In this document: piece after piece, positions 32,801 to 38,690 of the stretch
Numbering within the stretch: the stretch's first letter is position 1
How the letters are laid out: every line of letters starts with the position of its first letter
IMG/VR virus record: IMGVR_UViG_3300033571_012987
Location: 1 to 52,540 of that record
Reading direction: 5' to 3' (one strand)
From: a virus
DNA length: 52,540 nucleotides
Position numbers and translations under genes: made by a program
The notes under the pieces: generated by a model
What the model was told of the DNA's origin: nothing
What the model saw: the letters and a program-made list of their open reading frames with translations, nothing else
Database searches by the model: none

Positions 32801-33510
32801 TCAACGCCGAAGGTACTACCTACAGCAATGTATTGACCTTCTCGACTCTGAGTAATAATGCATTGCTTAGCGCACTTTCTGCGCTCTCTGGATCTCCTCC
32901 TTCCTCATTATCTCTTACTCCATCGTTTAGCAGCATACAAACGTCTTATACGGCAACGGTCACACAAGGTAACAAGACGATGACTGTAACCCCGACAGTG
33001 GCCCAAGTTAACGCCACCGTCAAGGTCAGGATAAACAGCGGGTCATACGCCACAGTTACCTCCGGGTCACAGAGCGGTTCACTTAGCTTAGTTAATCTGA
33101 ACTCCAACCCGAATATCGTTGACGTCGAAGTAACCGCTCAAGATGGGGTTACTACAGAGAACTATTCGATATCGGTTACTAGACCAGCCACCACGCCGAC
33201 CGTCACTACTCCTACTCAAGCCTCAGTAACGGACACAACCGCCACACTTGGAGGTAACGTCACCTCTGATGGCGGGGATGATATAACGGAACGCGGTGTT
33301 GTTTACAGCGAGACTGGAACCAACAGCAACCCAATAATTGGAGGAACCGGTGTTACGAAAGAACCCGGAACCGGAACCACTGGGATCTTCACCGTCAACG
33401 TCGGCCTGATCGTCGGCCTGACATCAGCCACTGGCTACAGTTACAAAGCCTACGCCACCAATAGCCAAGGCACCACCTACACCTCAGTTGACACATTTAC
33501 CACCTTATAA
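26836..33510 (+). CDS. Giant tail fibre/adhesin, 2,224 aa
   Basis: Starts with GTG (an ATG two bases earlier is out of frame and stops at once). A small carbohydrate-binding-like module with G-H-W-N-G-Q-V-S-Y-H-P-G-Y-V-V lies near residues 75-115. Residues about 209-400 contain six or so repeats of N-K-x-Y-V-D-(x)n-G-G-x-M-T-G, the trimeric fibre repeat of many phage fibres. There are beta-rich stretches with Ser tracts (about 974 and 1,040), a LamG/concanavalin-like domain (about 1,578-1,790), then two copies of a cadherin-like beta-sandwich plus FN3-like pair (1,793-2,008 and 2,009-2,224). It is the likely host-binding protein. Confidence 0.85.
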   Translation: MDVTFKNNTNQSLSAYYYVGSNEKVVDIPPGQSVQLTGITAVSPSTDRLLKSKYLSIVYSTASTQESTLPLNVRGMAWAGHWNGQVSYHPGYVVSFSGSVWVAKNGSKNSEPDLLNTDWELIGAQELNSLLNIEISSIPVGSVIYRDEYGWTFGQLSDSSISGSISMGKINGLSEELDDKLAKTGPDQTIEGNVSYTGDITGVNHLVNKAYADTKLALAGGTMTGAILMDPSVPVVNQQQLTTKEYVDAVSSGYLPLAGGEMTGFLSIPLTPVSDNHAANKAYVDTKLSLSGGVVTGFLTLSQTPTSSLHAANKAYVDSQALAGGVLTGKLKLPIATTIDDQADLTNKKYVDSQALAGGILTGKLKLPVSTQVSDNDDLTNKLYVDSVMMDRLARSGGTMTGLIYYNVPRVGVSADPVTDIFTFQSHGFKSGRSVIPTFTSGFGGITSGSTYYIVSVPGDQVKNQFKLAYTFGNSTVGEAGSTTLYTGSTASLAVGQPIDGVGFQTNTIISRIDGPTSFIISNTLLLSQPRPIDVTSEGVGATFKYATQELDDQVTTKDYIDDVLGISGETLTTSGGTMIGPILGNHGLLQTDGNKSMTGSLILADLPDITMDGLVPREWAILGFAFHSATESKVYIDDILAWASHHDIKISGTGLYDGVYEVSLVDKENGYLVIEREFDGTVSGTANQYAGGLYFSTTENGVSYRRRKLISRGSSVVVEGNILDVATTIYEVQPSDGVLLVNSTPISIIDLGDPNDAIGQVVIKKVNDSTGSFVIVKGINGGDSNLVLDTKYDAVVMESIKDGNGGSEWTPIARIRNGENVARVIFNGCFLRFPGSLDVDISTQRSFEKTTKVTSVTSVTIASVACIEMTVEDASDFQTAVVITVEGSVSGYNGNYAENNIISVDTVNNKITLTNINDVSIVNESNFFLVSNVNKLFKSNLALTTSPVVNDIRQSRLSARIAGFANAGDVLSDPSSSSESSSRYTDVILGNNISIESIENVPVVIDGVTTIGTTSPYSLYRPGHGLVNGDQVVFVFDGASSSSSSSSEAEQFGGLVSGETYYVTNVVDELDDEFDLSDERDGAAIPITSPGVNGVLTKVDSSGVLKVILNREEFDGAFTSGELTSGDKININWASTGSGSYDGSYLVDDVDVGDVDTLPSVTIRGAYVGVITSGYPKMAEAVDASDWIPGFHLVQISNYSEYTGIYDLVAVDPVYGKLTIRKDYVSPAAPVVTPGVDVVSRSTHIIKQHPSVFGKVLNGENTDVVSARTDGDGDLTIRLLNPVTDINLPSNDLASVANISNEISGSYLHAVSGGIFDLTGEITARVTSTLVYSSTIVSGGGPADGNGHITFAMNNVIGFREGDSVRISTELVDRTVISIDNNNITIDGGDYTLAGAQSITNSSVMVLVLDDMSSGAFDVGDPIIIRDVTSLGSSLIKTTVSGTSPLITTPYTAPRIVIRGFNKAVDDPNGEPVSAQTSVAEDSLIFESLHNFSTGQKVRVAFANTIYTGFSLTADLYAIRLSVSSIRLAISQINAFDGRFINLIASGSGTVTPLATVSTAFDPTGSLIGTVEVPKILSLYSIKPWSWMSWRSTFTLVSGNLETWTDYSGNGRNFAQGTIANRPVYVGSNFNGVAAIRYFDFTSNNKFVSYSLPQDKPQSLTIIFVAKMSGNGVVFKSGTSITFSRDSLSYSLSGVSGSLITGGRPGSAAGVYTIVLDGDNSRFRKFTSFASSPQEVFGSIIGGLTSNISIGSGSGGFNGGLTTFMVFSSALNDDQISFLERSLAYEHGITTLSNNAFLNTLSIVGSDAAGIIFSPAFNGYTTTGYSVSIQNSVTWARVTATPIQSNASMRVRINSGGWSTLISGIQSGNLNLNAGSNIIEIEVVAQDDTTDEIYELSIFRRAAPTVNSPTFTSVGVSSAIVGGTVVTDNGAAIYERGIVYSALADNADPIIGGTSVTQSVATGTVGTFTKSISGLSPGTAYNFKAYAINAEGTTYSNVLTFSTLSNNALLSALSALSGSPPSSLSLTPSFSSIQTSYTATVTQGNKTMTVTPTVAQVNATVKVRINSGSYATVTSGSQSGSLSLVNLNSNPNIVDVEVTAQDGVTTENYSISVTRPATTPTVTTPTQASVTDTTATLGGNVTSDGGDDITERGVVYSETGTNSNPIIGGTGVTKEPGTGTTGIFTVNVGLIVGLTSATGYSYKAYATNSQGTTYTSVDTFTTL

Positions 33511-34037
33511 TGGGATTATTAAGAACTCCGGTAAACAGGCTGGCCTACGACCTTGAACCACTAAGGAAAGCCAACTACATACTGAAACTGACAGATCCAT
33601 TAGGTAGATCCATGCCGGAGGGCGGGTCCGGTCATCTCCATGTGAAATCACTGGGAAGCCTAGTCGATGAAATTGCTTCGGAAAAGTATAGAGCTTTCAA
33701 TTCTGACTATGACGTACCGTCCGGTAAGAGCACGTCATCATTAGCCGTCAATGTGAGATTCTTTAGGGAGAGAGAAGTATATGATTTCTTCACTACCTGG
33801 AGCAAGAGAGTATATTCTCTCAATTCCGATAGAGTGGGACTATATGATCAAATAGTCGGACAAGGCTCCATAGAGGTGTACGGACCAGATGGCAAGGAAG
33901 CGATATACGAGATAAAGCTTGTCGATGTATGGCCAAAGTCCATATCAATCGAAGGGTTTGACTCAGACGATGACGGGTCTTCACCAGCCTCTTGGTCGGT
34001 CAACTTGTCCATCGGCGGGGTGAAGTGGAGGCAGTAA
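33510..34037 (+). CDS. Tail tube protein (gp19-like)
   Basis: The protein is 175 aa. The stretch G-H-L-H-V-K-S-L through the A-F-N-S-D-Y-D-V-P-S-G-K region, and the strand-rich C-terminal half ending W-S-V-N-L-S-I-G-G-V-K-W, fits the gp19/phage tail-tube fold; position after the adhesin and near baseplate and portal genes agrees. The start overlaps the adhesin stop as TAATG, so the two are translationally coupled. A sheath gene is not in the window. Confidence 0.7.
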   Translation: MGLLRTPVNRLAYDLEPLRKANYILKLTDPLGRSMPEGGSGHLHVKSLGSLVDEIASEKYRAFNSDYDVPSGKSTSSLAVNVRFFREREVYDFFTTWSKRVYSLNSDRVGLYDQIVGQGSIEVYGPDGKEAIYEIKLVDVWPKSISIEGFDSDDDGSSPASWSVNLSIGGVKWRQ

Positions 34038-34044
34038 TATTAAC

Positions 34045-34073
34045 TTGACAGACTATCAAGTGTGTGTTAAAAT
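34045..34073 (+). promoter_or_regulatory. Extended -10 sigma70-type promoter
   Basis: TTGACA 34045-34050, 17-nt spacer ending TGT, TAAAAT 34068-34073; ATG 5 nt later at 34079. An early promoter placed directly after a late structural block. Confidence 0.8.
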
Positions 34074-34078
34074 GATAT

Positions 34079-34309
34079 ATGAGAGAAGCGATTCACGCTG
34101 CCCGTCAAGTAAATCAAGATCGCGCTGCCGAAAGGCAATGGCTTAAGGACTCTCGACTTCCCACTCGCGAAGAGGTTTTTTACAAGTTTTTAGGCCAGCT
34201 TAACCGCGACGGTAAAACGGTTTACTATATCAACCTTCGCAACGGAAAATCAAAGGAGGGCCATCCAACGCTCTTGATTGATTACCTCATTCGTAACCAA
34301 TACGTTTAG
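34079..34309 (+). CDS. Small early protein, 76 aa
   Basis: Basic, helical N-terminus (R-Q-V-N-Q-D-R-A-A-E-R-Q) and a beta-like C-terminus; no known family. It is an isolated gene with its own strong promoter in the middle of late genes, converging on the minus-strand block that ends at 34306. Codon choice looks different from the structural genes, with more CGC/CGT Arg, suggesting a separate origin. Confidence 0.7.
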   Translation: MREAIHAARQVNQDRAAERQWLKDSRLPTREEVFYKFLGQLNRDGKTVYYINLRNGKSKEGHPTLLIDYLIRNQYV

Positions 34310-35022
34310 GATGACACCGCCAAGAACAGGTCCTTGAACTCTTCCTTGGTGGAAGTTTCAGTAATCTTGAAGTTACCCCTGTTCAAGCACCACTCGGAGA
34401 AGCATTCAGAATAATCACTGAGTCTTCTGACGTCTCCACCATAAGTTGATAGCAAAGGCTTCAATGAATAAGGCTTCCTGCCCTCAACGAAGTCTTTGAC
34501 ACTGGCGTGATTCTTGAAGTCGATCGATTGAAGCTGAGATGGCGTGACCGAATTGTGAGTGAGGGCGTTTAAAATGTGTATCACTATCAGCTTATCAACA
34601 GCCGTAGTGAACATGCTGATCACTTCCTTGAAGCTCAGCTTACCGTGCATGAACTCGGATAGTCTGTCAATTAATGCTTCCTTGACAAAGCAGTATTGGT
34701 TGGCCCATTTTATCTTGTTGGTTGATGAGACGTTCATCTCCCAATGCCTCTTTCCCAATGCCTTGAAGAAAAAAGCGTCTATCCTATCTCCGGCTGTGAA
34801 ATTGGATGGGTGAATCGTTATTTCGTCCCTTGATCTATCGTATACTATCTTCTCTCCGTTTACCGGACTCTCTAGGAATTTTATCGGCTTGAGTCCAGTG
34901 TACGATCTGGAGAGCTTCAACCCATCGATTCTTCTGAAGAGATCCGGAAGAGTATCAGCGAAGGCCGACATCCTCTTCAGGAAATCACTTGATGATCCAG
35001 TGTAGAGTACTTTTGGTATCAC
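34306..35022 (-). CDS. Hypothetical protein with a possible degenerate zincin-like core, 238 aa
   Basis: Starts with GTG at 35022, two bases after the previous stop. The middle (about residues 75-110) reads I-T-I-H-P-S-N-F... then D-A-F-F-F-K-A-L-G-K-R-H-W-E-M, placed like the H-E-x-x-H helix of phage metalloprotease-like proteins but with the first His/Glu missing. Later Y-S-E-C-F-S-E-W (about 206-213) would fit the third-ligand region. This resemblance is weak. The gene ends the minus-strand operon 38.2-34.3 kb. Confidence 0.55.
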   Translation of the reverse strand: MIPKVLYTGSSSDFLKRMSAFADTLPDLFRRIDGLKLSRSYTGLKPIKFLESPVNGEKIVYDRSRDEITIHPSNFTAGDRIDAFFFKALGKRHWEMNVSSTNKIKWANQYCFVKEALIDRLSEFMHGKLSFKEVISMFTTAVDKLIVIHILNALTHNSVTPSQLQSIDFKNHASVKDFVEGRKPYSLKPLLSTYGGDVRRLSDYSECFSEWCLNRGNFKITETSTKEEFKDLFLAVSS

Positions 35023-35024
35023 GA

Positions 35025-35399
35025 TTACTTTCTGAGTTTCTCTATTTCCTCATCCGAAATTATCTCTTTTTCTTCGGCATCGTCAACTGACTTCTCTTGT
35101 GGGTCAACGATCATGACCTTAGAACCCTCATCCTTCACTACCTGGGCCTTCTGGATTCTGCCATCTTTGTAACGATAAACCTCTTGGCCTGGGGATAACT
35201 CGCCCTCAACCATCTTGAGTAGCTTCTTCGCTATCTGAGGATTGGCCTTGTAAAACCCTTCAGATACTCTGATTAAGCCATTAGACGAAACGGCCTTTCC
35301 TATCGCTGCTTTGCTGAACCCAGCCTTAAGGAGTCTTCCTTCCGAGACCGTTCCTTTTAAGCTGTAGATGCCGTATAATTGGGAGTTTATGTCTTTCAT
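35025..35399 (-). CDS. Hypothetical protein, 124 aa
   Basis: No family recognised. N-terminal residues 1-60 look like a small helical domain (G-F-S-K-A-A-I-G-K-A-V); a beta stretch follows (E-V-Y-R-Y-K-D-G-R-I) and an acidic tail ends the protein. Overlaps the previous gene as ATGA. Likely co-expressed with virion-associated neighbours. Confidence 0.6.
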   Translation of the reverse strand: MKDINSQLYGIYSLKGTVSEGRLLKAGFSKAAIGKAVSSNGLIRVSEGFYKANPQIAKKLLKMVEGELSPGQEVYRYKDGRIQKAQVVKDEGSKVMIVDPQEKSVDDAEEKEIISDEEIEKLRK

Positions 35400-35974
35400 G
35401 CTAGTCCAAGTTGTTTTGCTAACGATTCTCCCTCAGCCTCCCCTCCTGCAGCAGGTTCTGGTTCGGGAGCTTCTTCAGGCTTCGGAGTCTCTTCACCAGA
35501 CTTCTCTGACCCAGCTTCTGGGGCGACTGGTGTTTCTGGGCTGACGGAGTTGTGAAGCTGCATGAGGTTCTCTCTGAGCTTGTTGATATAGTCAATGACA
35601 GGCGAACTCGGAGAGGCTCTATCCTGGAACATGTTCCTGAGTTTATCAGAAAGTAATTTGGAGTTCTCCCTGACCGTGTTTGGGCTTGATTCTGAATCGG
35701 CCTTAAACTGATTCAACACGCCCATTACTGCCTCAATGGTCAACTTCTCAGGACTATCCGGTGGAAGGTCAACCACCTCGTCCTCCCTTCCTTCAAAGAA
35801 GGTGATAGCGGAGGTTAGCATTTTATTGAAGGTGGTCACTTCATCTCCTTCAGTAAGACGCCTCATCCTAACAGGCTTCCTCATATTGGCGACGGAGGAC
35901 TTCCTGACCCTGTTCTCCATAATTTTGAACTGGCGTCTCCAGGCCAAATCTACTACTCTAGATGATCCTGCCAT
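35396..35974 (-). CDS. Hypothetical protein with Pro/Glu-rich C-terminus, 192 aa
   Basis: Basic N-terminal 40 residues (R-V-R-K-S-S-V-A-N-M-R-K), a helical middle, then residues about 147-185 dominated by Pro, Glu, Ala and Gly. Unknown function; the composition is compatible with a head/tail accessory or scaffold-type protein. Neighbour genes overlap or lie within a few bases on both sides. Confidence 0.6.
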   Translation of the reverse strand: MAGSSRVVDLAWRRQFKIMENRVRKSSVANMRKPVRMRRLTEGDEVTTFNKMLTSAITFFEGREDEVVDLPPDSPEKLTIEAVMGVLNQFKADSESSPNTVRENSKLLSDKLRNMFQDRASPSSPVIDYINKLRENLMQLHNSVSPETPVAPEAGSEKSGEETPKPEEAPEPEPAAGGEAEGESLAKQLGLA

Positions 35975-35977
35975 TGT

Positions 35978-36493
35978 TTATTCGGATGAGGGTGATGAGT
36001 TTGAATAGAAAATCTTGGGAGTCTCGTCTTGAAGGAAAGTGTCAAGGTGAGTGTCTTTTTCACCCTCTCTCTCATACGACTTCCAGACTGTCAGATCAGC
36101 GGCTGACGAAGCCTCCACCCTGAGTCTAGAGTTGGTGGAACTAGTCATCACGAAAGAGAATAAGTTCATATCCCTTTCTTGCAACAAGATCTGCAAGAAT
36201 CCACCGGCTTTTAGAGTCTGAGCGGCCACTGCCTCAGAGTACGCAGCGTCATTTTCCTGGCTCTCTGCGGCATGACTTCTTCTTGCTGACATCACCTTGA
36301 AGATGACATCAGCATCTCCATAGTTCTTCAGTAGGACGGCAATGTCACACTGATTGCTTATACCAGTGTCGTTCTGCGAGGGACTACTGGTTATCGCCCT
36401 TCTCGGTTGAACGAATATCTTCAGGAAGGATTCGTCGGCCACCCTTGGGTGAACGATTTCATCTATTCTTATTGGAAATATAGCGTTATGCAT
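35978..36493 (-). CDS. Hypothetical protein, 171 aa
   Basis: No recognised family. The beta-rich first half (I-R-I-D-E-I-V-H-P-R; D-I-A-V-L-L-K-N-Y-G) and Ser-rich C-terminus may point to a virion component. It follows the duplicated-domain gene after 8 nt. Confidence 0.6.
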   Translation of the reverse strand: MHNAIFPIRIDEIVHPRVADESFLKIFVQPRRAITSSPSQNDTGISNQCDIAVLLKNYGDADVIFKVMSARRSHAAESQENDAAYSEAVAAQTLKAGGFLQILLQERDMNLFSFVMTSSTNSRLRVEASSAADLTVWKSYEREGEKDTHLDTFLQDETPKIFYSNSSPSSE

Positions 36494-36501
36494 AACTGTT
36501 G

Positions 36502-37692
36502 TTACTCTTCATGACCCCCAGATGGAGTGATTTCATATTCCCAACCATGACCGATCTGTTTAGCATCGAAACCAAGTTTCTTGATAGCCCTGAGGAGACT
36601 CGATGAAATGTTTCTGGAATTTTCTCCGTGATACCAGACAGTGCTTTTCACACCGTCTTTGGACAATTCATAGCTACCACGTTCCTCATTGTCCCTTAAA
36701 GTGATTCCTAACGAAGCGAGAGACTTAAGAAGTTCTGGGACTAGCAAGCTGCTGTTATCAGCCATCACGAATACGCTCTTTCCTTCTGAGATTGTGCTCT
36801 TAGATTCAGAAAGAGCGTCAAGAACTTCCGGGTCCTTCATCCTATTATGCCTTGTAGCAAGGCGATGAAGTTCGTCCTGAGCTTGAACTTCTTTGGCCTT
36901 GTCTCCAGTCTTGCGAGCGTGTCTTACTCTTGTAATCAAGGCTTGGAATGGGTCATTTGATTCATTGGTCATGGTTGGGGCTATTTCATATTCCCAACCA
37001 TGACCGATCTGCTTGGCGGTGAAACCTAGTTTCTTGATAGCCCTGAGGAGATTCGATGAAATGTTTCTGGAATTCTCTCCGTGATACCAGACAGTACTTC
37101 CCACGCCATCTTTGGACAATTCATAACGACCGCGTTCTTGATTATCCTTGAGAGTGATTCCTAACGAATCGAGGGATTTCAGAAGTTCAGGAACTAACAG
37201 GCTGCTGTTATCTGCCATCACGAATACACTATCCCCTTCTAAGATCGTGCTTTCACCGGTGAGAACCTTGGTCCTAGCGTCGATCGATTTCCTCATCTGA
37301 TTCTTGTCGAAATAAGAATAAGCCTTGCCGTCATTGACGGCTCTCTTGGCTTCTTCTGCAGTGTTCACATACCCGATGACGTCACCATCTTCATTCTTCA
37401 AACCAAAGTTACTTGATTCACAGAAAGACTTGATATCGCTAAGAACCTTGACCGTTTCCCGGAGACCACCTTGTAGTCCTGGAGCCACGTCGGTGTAAGT
37501 CCTCTTCACCAGTTTACCGGTGCTGGAGCCAGTCCTAGTTACCGGTAGAGCTAGCTTGTTACCTTTGACCGTTACGTCACTGCCCTTTCCATAACCAGAA
37601 AGATTGCTGTTTGGCTTGAAATGCTGTTTTGTCTTGACTCCTTTTCCGGCAAAGACGTTTTTGAATGGCTTATGGTCGAGAGGATTGCTCAT
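36502..37692 (-). CDS. Protein with two tandem copies of an ~85-aa domain, 396 aa
   Basis: Starting at 37692 (a TTG at 37725 extends the frame, but the CTAGTTAT motif and ATG favour 37692). Two copies of a domain beginning S-V-F-V-M-A-D-N-S-S-L-L-V-P-E-L-L-K-S-L and ending I-G-H-G-W-E-Y-E-I lie at about residues 150-240 and 305-390, joined by a basic helical linker. They differ at only a few positions. The N-terminal ~100 residues are basic and disordered. Domain function unknown; each has the length and strand pattern of a small alpha/beta fold. Confidence 0.75.
   Translation of the reverse strand: MSNPLDHKPFKNVFAGKGVKTKQHFKPNSNLSGYGKGSDVTVKGNKLALPVTRTGSSTGKLVKRTYTDVAPGLQGGLRETVKVLSDIKSFCESSNFGLKNEDGDVIGYVNTAEEAKRAVNDGKAYSYFDKNQMRKSIDARTKVLTGESTILEGDSVFVMADNSSLLVPELLKSLDSLGITLKDNQERGRYELSKDGVGSTVWYHGENSRNISSNLLRAIKKLGFTAKQIGHGWEYEIAPTMTNESNDPFQALITRVRHARKTGDKAKEVQAQDELHRLATRHNRMKDPEVLDALSESKSTISEGKSVFVMADNSSLLVPELLKSLASLGITLRDNEERGSYELSKDGVKSTVWYHGENSRNISSSLLRAIKKLGFDAKQIGHGWEYEITPSGGHEE
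36524..37250 (-). repeat. Intragenic duplication (two ~275-nt copies)
   Basis: The segments at about 36524-36800 and 36976-37250 are highly similar at DNA level, including third-codon positions, so the duplication is recent or maintained by gene conversion. Boundaries are approximate. Confidence 0.8.
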
Positions 37693-37696
37693 GTTA

Positions 37697-37704
37697 ATAA
37701 CTAG
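37697..37704 (-). promoter_or_regulatory. CTAGTTAT late-promoter candidate
   Basis: On the minus strand CGCTAGTTATTAAC precedes the ATG at 37692 with 4 nt between octamer and start codon, matching the site at 26824-26831 over 13 bases. Confidence 0.55.
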
Positions 37705-37717
37705 CGTTTGAGTAAGG

Positions 37718-38176
37718 TTATTCAACGTTGGGTTTTTTAGCCGCCACCAACTTATCCTTTTTCATCTTCTGGACATATTCCTTGCCAGAATCTACGTGTT
37801 CCGTAGTAACCCTGATGTAGTGATTAGAGATTGGATCGACGCTCTTCACAATATAAGAATCAGGCGCTTGATTCCAGGAAAGTATGTAACCGGGTTTCAG
37901 TTCTCTGGCCAGGATGGCAGATACCTTTCCAATACCCTGCAGGTGGATGAATCTTGTTCCCTCAGATAGATACTTCTTGATGGTCTCCGGCGAGTCGTTG
38001 ATTGGAACACAACAGTCCCCCTTCTTATGCGTCCTGATTTCGTCTTTATCTGAATCGTAATAGGCTCTGCCATTACTCCTCAAGACGCTGGCCGCTCTTT
38101 TCCTTAACCTGACTGGCAACTCCCTTATTCTTACAGAGTCTTCGTTTAATAACCTATGTACTATGTTTGACGGCAT
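37718..38176 (-). CDS. Hypothetical protein, 152 aa
   Basis: Start at 38176 is chosen because CTAGTTAT is 4 nt upstream; in-frame GTG/ATG codons at 38206/38203 would begin before the motif. The N-terminus is basic and helical (R-L-L-N-E-D-S-V-R-I-R), followed by beta-rich sequence with Y-I-L-S-W-N-Q-A and Y-I-V-K-S-V-D. Unknown function; probably late. Confidence 0.6.
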   Translation of the reverse strand: MPSNIVHRLLNEDSVRIRELPVRLRKRAASVLRSNGRAYYDSDKDEIRTHKKGDCCVPINDSPETIKKYLSEGTRFIHLQGIGKVSAILARELKPGYILSWNQAPDSYIVKSVDPISNHYIRVTTEHVDSGKEYVQKMKKDKLVAAKKPNVE

Positions 38177-38180
38177 GAGT

Positions 38181-38188
38181 ATAACTAG
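38181..38188 (-). promoter_or_regulatory. CTAGTTAT late-promoter candidate
   Basis: On the minus strand ACTAGTTAT lies 4 nt before the ATG at 38176. Confidence 0.55.
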
Positions 38189-38229
38189 TAATCTTTCATG
38201 CATCACGCCTAACTGCTACATAGGACATG

Positions 38230-38457
38230 CTAATCGGTTAAATGTTCAAGGGATGACATTACATCCCCGAGGGATTTCCAGGACTCAGCCGAATCGTCGG
38301 TGACGCACACCCCGAATTCGTTGCTAATCGCTTCAACCAGCAAGGATAGCTCTATATCATCAGCAATGAATTCCGATAGCAAGGTATCCTCGGAGAAATC
38401 AGAGGTGTCAACATCGAAGTTATCCGATATAACGTTGCTTAATTCCTTTATTGACAT
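38230..38457 (-). CDS. Acyl carrier protein-like protein lacking the phosphopantetheine serine
   Basis: The protein is 75 aa and strongly acidic. The segment F-I-A-D-D-I-E-L-S-L-L-V-E-A-I-S-N-E-F-G (30-49) aligns without gaps to the helix II region of acyl carrier proteins (G-A-D-S-L-x-x-x-E-L-x-x-x-L-E-E-x-F-G), and W-K-S-L-G-D-V (60-66) matches the usual T-V-G-D-V. The attachment Ser is replaced by Asp34, so it cannot be modified at that site. It may be a structural ACP mimic or a protein-interaction module; host ACP is bound by several enzymes and stress proteins. Confidence 0.6.
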   Translation of the reverse strand: MSIKELSNVISDNFDVDTSDFSEDTLLSEFIADDIELSLLVEAISNEFGVCVTDDSAESWKSLGDVMSSLEHLTD

Positions 38458-38462
38458 GCGGT

Positions 38463-38690
38463 TTATTCTTTAGATTGTTGGTTTTCAAGTTCGATTCTAT
38501 TCTCAAGCTCTTCGAAGAAGACGCTTGAGGCGTCTAGAGATGCCTTCGCTAAATCTCGGTAGAAATCCTGATTGAAACCATCTAACCCAGACTCATATAC
38601 CCCCATCGTATAGATCATGGTGGCTAGTTCGGTCCTATTCTGCGGTATGATCTTTAAATGATACTCGCTCGGCGGCATTGTCCTTTTCAT
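38463..38690 (-). CDS. Small hypothetical protein, 75 aa
   Basis: Helical, acidic C-terminus; no family recognised. The start overlaps the stop of the upstream gene as ATGA, and the ACP-like gene starts 6 nt after its stop, so the three are in one operon. Confidence 0.6.
   Translation of the reverse strand: MKRTMPPSEYHLKIIPQNRTELATMIYTMGVYESGLDGFNQDFYRDLAKASLDASSVFFEELENRIELENQQSKE

Noticed and set aside
33488-33511. TTGACA followed by TATAAT at the end of the adhesin gene
   Set aside because: The spacer is only 12 nt, far too short for a sigma70 promoter, and both hexamers lie in coding sequence or its stop/start overlap.
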